A stretch of 64,000 bases of DNA from Labyrinthula sp. Ha (taxonomy: Eukaryota > Sar > Bigyra > Labyrinthulida > Labyrinthulaceae): NCBI GenBank assembly GCA_015227615.1, contig JAALGZ010000007.1:1240001-1304000 (forward strand), given 5' to 3'. The notes under the pieces are model-generated. The model was not told the DNA's origin, made no database searches, and was given only the letters and a program-made list of their open reading frames with translations. Made by a program: the position numbers and the translations under genes. The stretch's first letter is position 1, and the number at the start of each line of letters is the position of its first letter. Positions 25,456-37,500 of the stretch are shown here, piece by piece.

Positions 25456-28425
25456 ATGCACCCGATTATATGGAATATTGTATTGTATTTTGTAGGGGTT
25501 ATTTTTTAGGTTACATGACAAGAACATAGGAAATGCAGTTGAAGCTTTATCAGACGCAAATCTTCAACAGATTTTGTAAGATTCTATTCTATTTTACTTT
25601 TAGGTTTGGCGAGGAAGTTGATTTATATGACTCAAAGCATGTAGTAGCAATAGTTAATCAACAAACTAGCTTAAGAACTATCAGGTATGTTTTCAAGCCT
25701 ATTTATGCCTAGTTTGTATTATAAGATAGAAGATTATCAATGGAGACTTGTTGGAGATTGTTTATGTAATCATCCTTCATTAACAAAACTTTCTATCTTA
25801 AATGTTCAAGAATCTGCAGAACAAGTAGCAGCAACTGTATTGCAACTTTTGAGAGGATCATGCGCTCAAAACTTAGAATACTTAGAAATGTACTGAATGT
25901 TTTACTTTACTTTTAGTACAAAATTCATAAAACTTGATTTCAAACCAGATTTTTATCCTACCTTAGAGAAAATCCTTGAGCAAAATACGACTTTATTGCA
26001 ACTTAACTTTGGTGTTAGGGGTCCACTACCAGAAAGCATTACTAAACTACTAGCAAGAAATCAGAGGTTGGAGGCTATGGCCCAAGTACAATATGCAATT
26101 GAGAATGATCTTGATACGGAATACCTACGCTCCAAGATGATGTTTATTGGTAAAGGCGCAGCTGGAAAGACTACAACATTAAGTCACTTATTTAACAAAG
26201 AATACGATATTGAAGAATATAATTCTACAGTTGTGGGAAACACAGAGAATGAAGGACAGATTTGTTTGATGGATGGAGCAAACTGGAAAGCTAATTCTAA
26301 AGAAAAAGGTCTTTTAGTTGAAAGCGATTTTGGTGAAATAACGGGGCAAGTACTCGCAAAACATAGAAAACAAATAAAAAAAGCGAAAAAGCAAATCAAG
26401 CTTGGAACTTCACAAAACTCTAAATCTGGCGTTCAGGCCCTTGGTGCGTCTTTTAAGAGCTTAGGCGTCTCTCAAATGTCTTCAGATGGGGAAAATCACA
26501 AGACAAATTTACTTAAAAGCCAACTTAAAGCATTAGAAACTCGAGAAATGGTTGGTAGAAAATACGAAGAACAAGTCCGGCTTTCGCTTTGGGATATAGC
26601 GGGGCAGGAGGTTTTTTATACCTTACATCACTTGTTTTTAACAGAAGGGGCTATATATATTTTAGTAGTTCATTCACTGCGTTTTTTAAGTGAAACTGAA
26701 ACAGAGTTAAAAAATATAAGATTCTGGATGGATAGTTTAAGCTTGCACTGTCCTAAGTCTCCGGTATTAATTGTGTTCACTCAAATAGACAAACTGGAGG
26801 ATAAGCAAAAAGACTTCCAGAAAATAGAAGAAGAGTTATGGAAATACTTAAAGTTTTCAAAGCAGCTATTTATACAAAACAAGAGTAAAGGTTTATCCTT
26901 TTTTCCACTATCAAACAAAGAGAAAAGTGATTTTTCCATGATTCAAAATTTGAGAAAGTCGGTTGAGGCTGTCACGCAAGGAGAAATTAAGAGTGTAGTT
27001 TCAGACATTGTTCACAGAGAAATTAAACTTTCATGGCTTCAATTTATGGATTATGTAGGAAAATTAGGTGATTATGTTCCCTTGGGAACCATTGAAGAGG
27101 AAGCTAAATCCTTCCATCTGAACTCTGAATTTAAGAAGATCTTGGAATTTTTTAACGAAGTGGGCAGTATATTATTTTTTGATCGCCTGAGTAAAGACAC
27201 AAATGTTGTTACATTTAACCCTCAGTGGCTAATGAACAGCTTTGGTAAAATTATATTTGACAACAAATTACATCATAGTGATATTAAAGCTTCATTGGAG
27301 GAGCAAGAACTGACAGATTTGATGAAATATCTTAAGACTGGGGTAATTAGTTACGATTTGTTGTTTAAACTCTGGGCAGATATGTCTGAGCAAACAAGAA
27401 AATTCTTGGTTGATTTGGGGCTTCATTTGCTCTTGGCAGCAAGGTACGACTTTGAAACTGGATATTCGTTAATAATTCCAAACATTTTGGATAATGATGG
27501 AGCGAAAGAAACTATTGAACTTCCGCATTCCCATCAAATAGAAGCTGTATTTGATATCACCCTACCCTTGGGTTATTTTTCTAGAGTTGTTTGTTATCTA
27601 GCCCAACTCTGTTCTAGAATTGAGGGTGCTTTCAAACCAATCGTGAAATCTAGAAGCGCTAAGTTCTCTCTTTCGCCAGCAAAAAGCTTGGATTGTTTTT
27701 TAGATGAAGATGAAGGAAAGATATTGATTCTAATAAATAAAAGCACAAAAGGATTTTATGCTGCAGTTTGTCAGTTGCTAGAGGTTGCAATTAAGAAGAT
27801 GCTCAAAGCAACGTACACTACCCTCGGGTTTAAAATACTATGTTGTGCCAATCAGCATTTAGTTGCCTTCAACAGCTTGCAAGAACAGTTTACGAAAGGT
27901 GAAGAACACATCTTAGATGAAAGGACTGGAAATTTAGTAGGAATTAGTGAATTTTCTGAGTTTTTCAAAATTAAAGCTCCAGAAATTAAGAGATTTGATG
28001 CATTTCTCTCGCACTCGTGGGGAGTCAAGAATAAAGATCATGAAGCAGTAATCAAGATTGAAGAGGAGCTGGAGCAACGTGGTTTGACCTGTTGGATCGA
28101 CACAAAGTATATGATTGGATCTGTTTTTCAAGCTATGGTTAAGGGACTTGAAAAGTCTGAAAAAATTGTAATTTTCCTCTCTAGAAGCTTTGAGAGAAAA
28201 GTTGAGAATGTAGATTCTAATGTAAGAAGAGAATTTAATTATGCTTGTTTCAAGGTTTCTAAGGTTGTCCTAGTAGCTTTAGAAAAGAGTATGGTTAATC
28301 CTGAGGACTGGACATCTCCTCTTCTTGCTTTTGCTTTTGGAAAAATGAAAAAAGTGATAGATCTATCATCGGAGGAGAAATTTAATGAAGGTTTGGAAGA
28401 CTTGAAGAATGAAATTCTAGCTTGA
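25456..28425 (+). CDS. ROCO protein: LRR-Roc-COR-TIR
   Basis: Five exons (25456-25484, 25510-25575, 25604-25684, 25713-25889, 25917-28425) with introns of 25, 28, 28 and 27 nt give 953 aa. The N-terminal ~160 aa hold leucine-rich-repeat-like units. The Roc GTPase has a P-loop GKGAAGKTT at about 196-204, WDIAGQE at 343-349 and a TQID guanine-specificity motif at 406-409. It carries a large Lys/Ser-rich insertion of about 100 aa before WDIAGQE. A COR region follows. The C-terminus (about 809-953) is a TIR-like domain starting RFDAFLSHSW, with CWID and KIVIFLSRSF. No kinase domain is present, unlike LRRK proteins. ROCO proteins are dimerising GTPases in stress, immunity or motility signalling. 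The TIR suggests a signalling or immune-like output; that is inference. The first exon and start are the least certain part. Confidence 0.88.
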
Positions 28426-28540
28426 ATATAGGTTGAAAAAAAAGTAAAAAGAAATTCAACACACTTAGTTTAATCAACAGAATCACACAATATATATTAT
28501 ATACTTATGAACCCTAGACACATTATTTTGATCTGCATGA

Positions 28541-29659
28541 TTAAAAAAGCATTACTTTGTAATCAGACATTTCAATATCAACGTCAGCCTGAACTTGACC
28601 ATACATAATATGCTTTCCATCTTGACCTTTTTTCTTAAGCCACTTCACAAGAATAGGATTTTCCCTTGTCCATACAATAGTTCGAAACCAAACTTCTCCT
28701 TTTTCTTGCAGTATGGGAAGCATCCACTTATTTATTTGATAGTATTCCACAGTGCTTGGAAATACGTAGAAAATATTCGGTACATCACCAAGAGTCTCTT
28801 CTGTTATCTCATCCATATACTCAATCTCTCCTGTATGTGCATCTGAGATAATAGTCATAACTGGTGCTAAAGAATAAAAAAAAGCAACCAGATATACCTA
28901 TGTTTGAAAAAGAGCACTCCTCTCTATTCAGCAAGACAAAGTTTCTTCTAAGAGTTTTCAGTTCATCAACAGCAGTGTTTAATAGATACTCAATAGCTGG
29001 AATACAAAGATCCAGACCGTATTTCCGTAAATATGTTACACGATGCTCAAGTATCTCCTCAGCTGACTCCTCTTTCAGAAAATGTAGCTCTTCTAAAGTA
29101 GAACCACACAACTCCGAATCCACATCACTTATGACCGACTTTCTTGGTTTACTCTAAAATTAAACTTGAAAAACTTTTACTTTTCTTTTTGATTTTGCTC
29201 TGCTTTTTCCAGCTTCGTGGAATCCTATTAGCTTTCTATACCGTGTTTGCCATGATTTGTATAATTTAGGACGTTTCTTTGGAGCATTTCTAAAACACTT
29301 TTTGAAAACGTCCCCATCTCCCGTAGTTGAGGAACGTAACTTGTTAAGTATACTAGTTTCAACATCTGCGGGGAAAGGGTTTCTGCTATCTGCACCTCGT
29401 AGATGCGCAATGACTGCTCTTCGGAATGAATCCTGCGGATGCTTAACTGTTCCTCTCCTACTTTTCACCCATAAGAGGAAACACTCTTCGGATACAACAT
29501 TTTCTTCTTGCAGTACCTACGAAAAAGTAAGTCCAGTTTACCAGTTATTCAAAAGGACAAAGTATTTACCCCGGTGTCATCTCGAGATACAAACTTCATA
29601 AACACCTGGAACGACGTAAGTCGCTGTGTTTTGACTTGTTGGTTAACTTCTCGCTTCAT
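28541..29659 (-). CDS. Unrecognised four-exon protein
   Basis: Exons 29659-29570, 29516-29181, 29153-28898 and 28866-28541 join in frame across introns of 53, 27 and 31 nt to give 335 aa. I do not recognise the family. The N-terminal half is basic with a Lys/Arg-rich stretch near 125-150 (AKSKRKSKPRK), suggesting a nuclear or nucleic-acid-binding protein. The middle is acidic and helical (EELHFLKEESAEEILEHR). The C-terminal ~110 aa look like a compact alpha/beta domain rich in aromatic residues (IFYVFPSTVEYYQINKW). There is no signal peptide and no membrane segment. It is convergent with the ROCO gene (115 bp between stops). Exon structure is well supported by frame; function unknown. Confidence 0.7.
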
Positions 29660-30043
29660 AGTTTGATTATTCCTAATCATTAATTATTTTTTCCTGGTTT
29701 TTAGGTTTGGGTTTAAAATGCTGTTGGTATTTTTCGGACGTAAGCTAGCTATTTTCTCCACAACTTTGTATGTGAACTGGCAACACGCACATTTTCGGTT
29801 AATTCCACATGGATTGCGCTTTTCACACCAGTAATTCCACACAGTTGGTATTGAGGTAATTTTTGACCATGGGAATAGAACCCGTGATTAAATTGAGTTC
29901 ACTGCAGAGAATTTCACTATTGTCTCGATAACTAGTAATGGGTGAAATTATCTTGGCTCGACTCGGTATCAATACCATAAGACACAGTGATCAGTTTTCA
30001 GCCGTTTCGTCAAATTTGTGAAGAGATTTGAACTACTGTATGA
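29660..30043. other. Short intergenic stretch
   Basis: This is probably the promoter region of the minus-strand four-exon gene plus the tail of a weak minus-strand gene candidate. No motif, RNA or repeat is recognised. Confidence 0.4.
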
Positions 30044-30507
30044 TCAGCTGTGAATAATCCAACAATAAATTGGTTCGATCTAGATTTAAATGGACAGTTA
30101 TACAATATCGTTCGAAAAGCAGAGGTGGTTGACCAAACAATAGACAATAAAGTCCGGGCACTTTTGTAAAAATCTGCTATTGATCTATGAGGAAAAGAAC
30201 AGAGAATTATGCTCTTTCTTCTTACCAGGTCCATATTCTATGTTTCTCCCCACAGTATATAACTTCAGAAAGGTTTGAGCACAAAATTGAATCTTGCTGA
30301 CCAGAATATAAAGGTGGATAATAAGATATAACAGGGACCACAAACCAAAAAGTTATGAAAATTCTTGATTAATTCCAATTTATCAAATAACTTCTTCTGA
30401 ACACAAAAACATCTCAAACGAGTGTAGAACTCCATCAAGTAGTAATACCGTGGGGTTTGCAGCCACGTACTAGCTTTGTCATTATTTCCAAAGTTGTTGC
30501 TAAACAT
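30044..30507 (-). CDS. Possible multi-exon gene, unrecognised
   Basis: The frame from 30507 (MFSNNFGNNDKASTWLQTPR, continuing to FDKLELIKNFHNFL) looks like protein and ends at a plausible GTTTGT donor. Candidate introns at about 30288-30240 and 30206-30181, then 41- and 24-nt introns, would join it to open frames reading through INSRFLQKCPDF and ending at 30044. All joins are phase 0, but the splice sites are weaker than elsewhere and the family is not recognised. It lies inside a gene-dense island, which favours a real gene. The exact model is uncertain, and the first exon may lie further upstream. Confidence 0.3.
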
Positions 30508-30766
30508 TTTTTTTTCTGCTTCTAAATATTCATAAAGATCTGTTCTCAAGTTTGTTTTCTCGAAGATATTAACTTAAAAATTTTTGAAGCGGAGGTATAT
30601 TAAATTCCCTCTTTCGTTCGGTTGAATTTAGCGCCTTTTTTTTAGCTACGCCTAGAAGAAAATTGTGCTACATTAAAGATTAGTTTTTGGCTGAAAACAT
30701 ATGTTTTGCGATAGCTACATTTCGTTCCAGAAGGGTTTATAGAAGGGCTTTTTCAGAGTAGCCAGT

Positions 30767-31045
30767 TTGGCCAAGACAGAATGCTTTGATAAAAAATACG
30801 ACAAAATCCAAACGTATCCTAAGGCAAGTTTGGCAGAGAACCAATATTTCTTAATCTCAAAGTATTTTAATCGCCAACGTAAAGAGGCTGAGATGATGTT
30901 CGAAAAGAATCCAGTCGCTTGGCTTCCGAGCAAGAACATGCTGCGCTTTTTTATTCCAACACACTTTAGAAAGCAAAACTCAACCTGTTTGGTTCGACCA
31001 GTGTCGTTTTGTAAAGTTTGCCTACCTTTTAAACCAGTCATGTAG
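30767..31045 (+). CDS. Possible exon of an unrecognised gene
   Basis: An open frame of 92 codons reads plausibly as protein (KEAEMMFEKNPVAWLPSKN), with a candidate 3' splice site (CTTTTTCAG) just upstream at about 30752 but no in-frame ATG of its own. The opposite strand is also open over the same bases, so this may be chance. No domain is recognised. Confidence 0.2.
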   Translation: MAKTECFDKKYDKIQTYPKASLAENQYFLISKYFNRQRKEAEMMFEKNPVAWLPSKNMLRFFIPTHFRKQNSTCLVRPVSFCKVCLPFKPVM

Positions 31046-31796
31046 TGCCATACTCTGAGCTCTTGGGTTGCTATTGGCTAGAGCTTCAACATTAGCCTGC
31101 TATATGCCAATAACATTCTTGCTACCTTCTAGGTGCAACGTCGTTAGAACCATTGCAATCCATGCTACTAACGTGTTTGTGAGAACTAGTTTAGGTGAGT
31201 AGGTGGTAATTCCTTAGCTTAATGATATCTTAACGCCGGGTCTTCGTATTAATGAGATTAAGCACTAGTAATCACTGGGAGATCTAAAGCCTTGCTTCTT
31301 TGTGATGCACAAATTGTTTGAGAAGAATTCTGAACATTTAGCATTTGACATGGCTTGCGAGATTGCTTCATATTTGACACAAGTTCACTGCTGTTGTATC
31401 GCTTGTAAACTTAGCTATAGGTTAAATAATATTAAATCCTGTTTGAATATCGCTGACTAAAAAGATAACTGATGAACTAGTAAGTAGAAAACTAGGAATA
31501 AACACATCTAAGCAAAGAAATATTTTAGTGCTACCTGGTGTTACTTCCTATTCTTGGAGCAAGAGGTGTGAAATCACAGGCAACAATAGCCAAAACGCTT
31601 CATTTGCACGAGTAAAGGCAAAGATTTCTCACTCTGAAATAATTTTGATTTTGATATATGTTTATTCTTAAAAAGTGCTAACAATTAAGACGTTATAAAT
31701 TTTGTTCTTGACTTTGCTACCATGTAATAGTGAATTACTGGGTGCCAAGTTGTTCAATAAACTGTCAAAAGATACCGGAAAAAGTGAACACCAACA
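31046..31796. other. Intergenic stretch upstream of the RCC1-repeat gene
   Basis: No gene, RNA or repeat recognised. The last part presumably includes the promoter of the RCC1-repeat gene, which starts at 31797. Confidence 0.45.
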
Positions 31797-33239
31797 ATGT
31801 CATTCTTTAGTTCATTTTCCTTGTATAGAAAACAGATTGTACAATGCCTGAGTATTTCTTGCTCTTCTGCTATTGTTTTTTCTGTCTCTGGTCATGATTT
31901 TTCTATCTGCGAGGCCAAACCCTCAAGAAGAGAAGTTTTTAGCTGGTAAGTTTCTCTAAGGTTTAATTGGTAGGGGATCAGGTGTTGAAGGACAACTTGG
32001 TATTTCTTCTAAAAAAGTATTTTAACATTTTTCTAATATACAGGACGAATTTCAACCAAAAAAAGTATCTAGTTTTCTTGCATCAGGTTTCGCACCTCAA
32101 AAAATATCTTCATATGGAAACAAGACTCTTGTCCTAGCTAAGAATCTTACTCAAAATTCTTCTTTATTTAGCTTTGGTTCCCCTGTAACAGATGAAATTA
32201 GTTTTACAGTTACTGTAGGACCAACACAATTGAACACTTATGAAATTTCTGATGCACTTGTAGACTGCTCTGTAGGCGATTCTCATGTGGCTGTGGTAAC
32301 TTCTTCTGGAAAATTATACACAGTAGGAGACGGGTTCTATGGGCAGCTAGGTTTAGATTTCAGTAATGAAAAACAACGGCCTTTAAGAGGTGAACGTGTT
32401 CATAAAAAGCATTTTAGACCTGAGTTTTCAAACGTGGAGTTTGATCAACCTGCAAAAATCGTGCAAGTTTCCTGTGGACATGTACACACTTTATGTTTGA
32501 GTACAGATGGAAAGGTTTTTGGCTTTGGAAAGAATCACAAAAAAGCTTTGGGTGTTTCGTCGGATAATAAAGTTTTTAAACCCCAACGCATCGAAAAGGG
32601 AATAGAAGGTGTCAAGGTTAAGCAAGTGGCAGCAGGAAGGGATTTCTCTTTGTTCTTAGCTGGCGATGGAAAGGTTTATAGTTGTGGAGCGAATGAGTTT
32701 GGTCAACTTGGACTTTCCACTTCTGAGCTTTCTGTTGTAAATTTGCTTCCATTCTAATTGTAGTCTGAACCTAGGTTAATTTCTTCATTAAGTGGTGAAA
32801 ACATTGTTCAAGTAGCAGCTGGAGAATATCATGCTGCAGCGATCACGGAGGCTGGAAAGGTTTATACTTTTGGATTAGGAAAAGATGGTCAAACAGGTAC
32901 TTCGTCATACTCTTCTTATTCTAAGGTCAACCTGGAAAGAACAACTTAACTGCGCCAAAACAGGTAGCTGGGTTATCTCATGAGAAAGTAGTTCAAGTAA
33001 GTTGTGGTATATGTATTTTTGCTCTTCATTATTTAGGAAATGGACATACAGCAGTCGTTACTGAATCAGGAAATTTGTATGCCTGGGGTAGAGGCAGAAA
33101 TGGACAACTCGGTAGAGGAGATCATTTAGAATCTATAGCAGCTGAACGTGTAGAACCACAGCTAGTAGATACCATAAAAGGAAAACCTGTATATGTTTCC
33201 TGCGGTGCTGACCATACCGTTGCTATTGTAGAATCCTAG
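31797..33239 (+). CDS. RCC1-repeat (beta-propeller) protein
   Basis: Six exons (31797-31945, 31974-32016, 32044-32736, 32764-32896, 32926-33006, 33037-33239) with introns of 28, 27, 27, 29 and 30 nt give 433 aa. The sequence is a run of RCC1 repeats. Typical units are VFSWGSGVEGQLG, VSCGHVHTLCLSTDGKVFGFG, VAAGRDFSLFLAGDGKVYSCG, VAAGEYHAAAITEAGKVYTFG, and VSCGNGHTAVVTESGNLYAWG. The final SCGADHTVAIV closes the propeller. RCC1-family propellers include Ran and other GTPase exchange factors, the mitochondrial RCC1L and many scaffolds. The N-terminus (MSFFSSFSLYRKQ) is Ser-rich with basic residues and could be a mitochondrial presequence. No other domain is present, so the partner cannot be named. 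Stops of this gene and the ilv6-like gene lie 23 bp apart. Confidence 0.9.
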
Positions 33240-33262
33240 GAGAGTAGAATAAAGTTCAGACC

Positions 33263-34093
33263 TTAACTAGGAGGAAGCTCACTAATATCTACAGTTTTTC
33301 GTTCCGCCTCACCTGCAGAATCAGAGCTTGACACAACTGGACTCTTTTTCATGGCTATTACTCCAGTGCGCGCTGCTTCAACTACACCAAAAGGTTGCAA
33401 CATTTTAATAAAAGCATCAACTCTTCGAGACCAGCTTGACAGTTCTACAATCATAGAATCGTTTCCAACATCACTTACTTGCCCACCGAATTTTCGTGTT
33501 AAACTTTCGATAGCTTCTCTGTGAAAATGCATCGCCATAAGGGTCTCATAATCTGATGTCTTCCCCGCACTTATATCTTCTCTGTGCTCTTCCAAGTGTT
33601 CTGGTATCGTAGACACTTTGACAAGGCATAGTTCACGCTCAAATGTAAGTTCAGGTTGTTTGTATTCAACAACATGCCAAACCGGGACCAAATCAACCAG
33701 TTGCCTTTTAGCTTGCTCAATTTGGGAATCGGGTCCTTTTAATCTAATAGTCATCCGAGAAAGCTCCTTGACATCAGTGTTTGCAACAGAAAGAGAATCA
33801 ATATTAAAACCTCTAGCTGAAAGAAGACCAGATACTTTCGATAGAACACCTGCTTCATTATCAACAAATACCGAGAGAGTGTGAATATGTGGAACATCTC
33901 GTTTCGATGGTTCAGGGTTGTTGTAGAGAATATTGTTGACAGCCTCTTCAGCTGTTTTCACGTTATTTCCAGCTACTTTTGGAGATATGTTAACAAATGA
34001 AGGTAATCTGCTAAGTGTCTTTGAATTTTTTCTTGATAGGGTGGAGTTCCATCGTCTATGCCAAACCACAGATTGTCTTATCCAATTCCTCAT
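33263..34093 (-). CDS. ilv6: Acetolactate synthase regulatory (small) subunit
   Basis: Single exon, 276 aa. A basic, Arg-rich N-terminus (MRNWIRQSVVWHRRWNS) looks like a mitochondrial presequence. An ACT domain follows at about 69-145 (HTLSVFVDNEAGVLSKVSGL, then RGFNIDSLSV), then the ALS small-subunit C-terminal domain with FHREAIESLTRKFGG and the closing RTGVIAMKK. This subunit activates the catalytic ALS subunit and confers feedback inhibition by valine in the first common step of branched-chain amino-acid synthesis. Length is close to fungal Ilv6 and single-copy ilvH-type proteins. It implies the organism makes its own branched-chain amino acids. The symbol is given by family likeness to fungal Ilv6. 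It is divergent from the small gene at 34150, only 56 bp apart. Confidence 0.93.
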   Translation of the reverse strand: MRNWIRQSVVWHRRWNSTLSRKNSKTLSRLPSFVNISPKVAGNNVKTAEEAVNNILYNNPEPSKRDVPHIHTLSVFVDNEAGVLSKVSGLLSARGFNIDSLSVANTDVKELSRMTIRLKGPDSQIEQAKRQLVDLVPVWHVVEYKQPELTFERELCLVKVSTIPEHLEEHREDISAGKTSDYETLMAMHFHREAIESLTRKFGGQVSDVGNDSMIVELSSWSRRVDAFIKMLQPFGVVEAARTGVIAMKKSPVVSSSDSAGEAERKTVDISELPPS

Positions 34094-34149
34094 AATTTCT
34101 TTGGATTATACTTGATATTTTGGGCAGATTATATTGAAATATTAAAGTT

Positions 34150-34582
34150 ATGGATTGGATAAAAATACACATCTTACATATACCTAAAAATAAAGCACTA
34201 GGAACATGTTTGCTGGTAGGCTGTCAATTATCATTAACCTTAAAAAATATGGAGGAAAACAAAGTTGCAATAAAACTCCACGATCCAGATAATGAAACCA
34301 TTATATTTTCTAAAGCCATAGTCGAACGGGTGTTACAACTATTTTTTTTATAATAATCAGAATATGAGTTGTTCTTGCAATGGAGGAAAAAATGACTTCG
34401 AAAAAAATGAGTTCCTAAAGTTTACAGTGTATATTATAAACTTTTCTACTAAATATGGTAAAGATAAATCTGCAGAGCTCCCTACTGGTCTATATAGCAG
34501 TAGCAACAAGAATTATGTAATTTCTTTTTCCTCCATTAGTGCGCTTCACCGGGAAATCAAGGCATCCATGTTAATACCATAA
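34150..34582 (+). CDS. Unrecognised two-exon small protein
   Basis: Exons 34150-34329 and 34361-34582 flank a 31-nt intron (GTGTTA donor, AATCAG acceptor), and the join keeps frame, giving 133 aa. I do not recognise the family. The first half alternates hydrophobic and charged residues (VAIKLHDPDNETIIFSKAIVE), like beta strands of a small barrel. The second half begins with a CSC motif and continues through LKFTVYIINFSTKYG. There is no membrane segment or signal peptide. The start is the first ATG after the divergent ilv6-like gene. Codon use and the consistent splice join support a real gene; function unknown. Confidence 0.55.
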
Positions 34583-37500
34583 ATAGAAATAAAAATAGCC
34601 AGTGAGACAACAACCAACTTATTAATGGTAACGGATTTACTTGTAAAAATTTGCTGGGTAATATCTAAGAATAATTTAAAAGTAAAATTTTAAACTATAG
34701 TAGCTGGAACATGGTAAGAATGAAATTTAGTGCAATTTCCGTAGACCTGCAAAAACTTTAGCATGCAATATATGGTTAATGTACCAATAGTTTAATGATG
34801 AGTTATGAGCTAAGATGTAATCCCTAAAGTACTTTATTTTACATTTCTTGGCTATATTTCTTCCATATCCTTTAGCTAGTTTCAACAAGTTAACATTTTA
34901 AAGAAGTATGTAAAATGATTTGTTTCTTAGATGTGCATTTTAGTATATCAAAAGATAGAAGGAAAAAACTTTCTCTAAATACTTTATTTTAGCTCAACTT
35001 TGGCTACTCTATGACACATTAAACAAGCAACCTGTGTTATTCGTTTTGTCAAGAAACCATAGTTCATCTCCAAGAAGTATTTTGGCTCATGTATGATTCT
35101 CTTCTGCTTCCTGCTTAGTGTTTCCACATAAAGCTCACATATTGAGCAGTATATTAATCACATTATTCCATGACAAAACAAATTAAAATTATGCATTACT
35201 ATTACTCAAACCGAAATACCAGAATCAACAACTTTTGACCATAAAGGGGTGATGGAGTGTAGAGGTCTCTAAACTGTTAACAGATGCTGAGCTGGAATAT
35301 AATGTGCATAATATTGTTTAATATATAGTTATTATTGAGCTTTATAGTAACGTCGTCTCAAAAAAAAAGCGCATCGAAAAAGGGTCAGTCAAACGAACCT
35401 ATGGCGCATACAATTCATTAGTGACTAACCCCTGTTCATTTAGCAGATCCATGAACCTATCGAACGTTCTACTTCGGGTCATGTTGTGGTATTCTATCCT
35501 TAACATCAGGCGTGTAAGCAGTGAAAATATAGAAAGATGGGGTTATAGCTCAAACAGCTTAACTAAGACCAATTTAGATTACCACCAGCGCTGGTAGGTT
35601 GTATATAAATATTTTTTGCTGGAGTAACACTTATTTTTCCTAATATCTAAACCAATTTTCCTTCACATATCCTTTGTTTAAGCTGGTAATGATAAACTAT
35701 GCAAACGAAAATTGAAAATATTATTCTTAACCTAATTTTTAGGAAAAGTTCTTCAGCTGAAAAAAAATGAGACGATTTTGAGCAAGTTTGATATCATAAT
35801 AAATAGCCTAGGTGAATAATATTCTTTATTAATTGATGAACCAAAAGTTGGTTAAGAAAATCAAAGTTTTAAAACCCTTTTTGAACAATAAATTCCTGAC
35901 AGAACATCTTCAAAGGGCTCATCATAACCGGTACAATTCTTATTTATTTTGGAAGGGGGAACGTCCTGGTTTTCTAGGGAAAAGTACGCGACATTCGTGT
36001 ATTTTCATGTCTTACAATACTTGTATCGTAACAATTTAGTTTCAAATATATTTTATTTCTCGCAATGTTAAGTACATTAACCGATATCTCTTCCATGCTT
36101 TGGATTAAGGAGAATAATGTAGTTAACTTAAGGGGTGTGCTGGTTCAATTTATTTGTTCATCAGCAGTTTCTATTGAAAAATTACACAATATGTTCTCAG
36201 TAGAAAAAATAACCATCTCCTATTAACAAAGACTTCGTGTATGTTACTAGGCAGTATTCTACAAATTGGTTGATTCTAAGTTCGATCATACATCTTACTA
36301 GGAGAGTTATGGTGTTATTCTGTCCTTAACTCATAAAGACTTATAATCTTTCTTCACAACTTCTAACTCAAAAAAAAATAAAAATCCTGGTATCATCCTT
36401 AAACAGCTGTATCGTTTATTGTTTAAATACTCTTTCCGCTTTACAGCGGGTCGCTTGAAATCAATTAAAAGAAAATCATACATATATACAAGCAAGAAAA
36501 GTTAAGAAAATTATTCTATGGTCCTTTAGATTAAATAATGGAGTACAAGTTTATTTTTTTCATTCAATTACAGCAATTTAATCGTCAATGAAAGAAGCTT
36601 CCTCTTCCATGCTACATACCCTAAGTTGGATTACTTTCTAGAAAAAAATAGAGGTATAGAAGGAATTAAGAAATGACTATGAACTGTGTGGACTTAAGCG
36701 TGCATTAAATAGTTTAAATCATGTAGTCCTTTTCTTTGCTTTGCTGCTGAAATGATGAATTTTTATGCGAAAGTTTGATGTTGTTTAATGCTATATTTTT
36801 ACTGGTGTGAAATGGTATATGCTGTAGAAATTAAGCTTAAGCCCCTGCATAAATCAACAGAAAGGGCTTAACTTCTGCACATCGGCAGAAATAAGTTACT
36901 ATCTAGCTGTTCTACCCCGTAAATTATATGTTAATTGTTATTTTAGGCGAGGACAAAGCTCGATTTTTGAAGGTAAGAATTATTCATAGTCATATATAAT
37001 GAAGGAAGACTTCTGTAACCATTTTGTGGTCGTTCACTACTCTAACTATTTTGTTTTATAGCATCGTAGTATATAAGAAGATAAAGCTTAACGTACTCTG
37101 CCCTATGGATTGGTACATTAATTGTGACAATATCCAGTGGAGAAGTTTTAGGAATGCTACATTCAGAGTGTCTCTGACTAGGTTCTATAGTCTGAATGCA
37201 TCCCGCCGAGTAGTAAAACTTGGTAATCACAAAATGATCCTCGATCGACACCTTGACTTTTGGTTTTCTAGAGCAAGAGGGTAGACCTTAGTGGAAAGTA
37301 CTATAATTTTAAGAATCACGGCAGCAAGTGCTTCCTACAGATTGAAAATATTCTTCTGGCATAGATCTATTATCGAAAACCTATTTACCAAAATTAGGGG
37401 ACCTGTTTATAGGCACATGTGTGTGTATCAATTTTTGGTATGGATCGTTTTAGCTGACCTAAATAAATCAAATTTTCACCTTTTCGGTCTTTGTTCTTTC

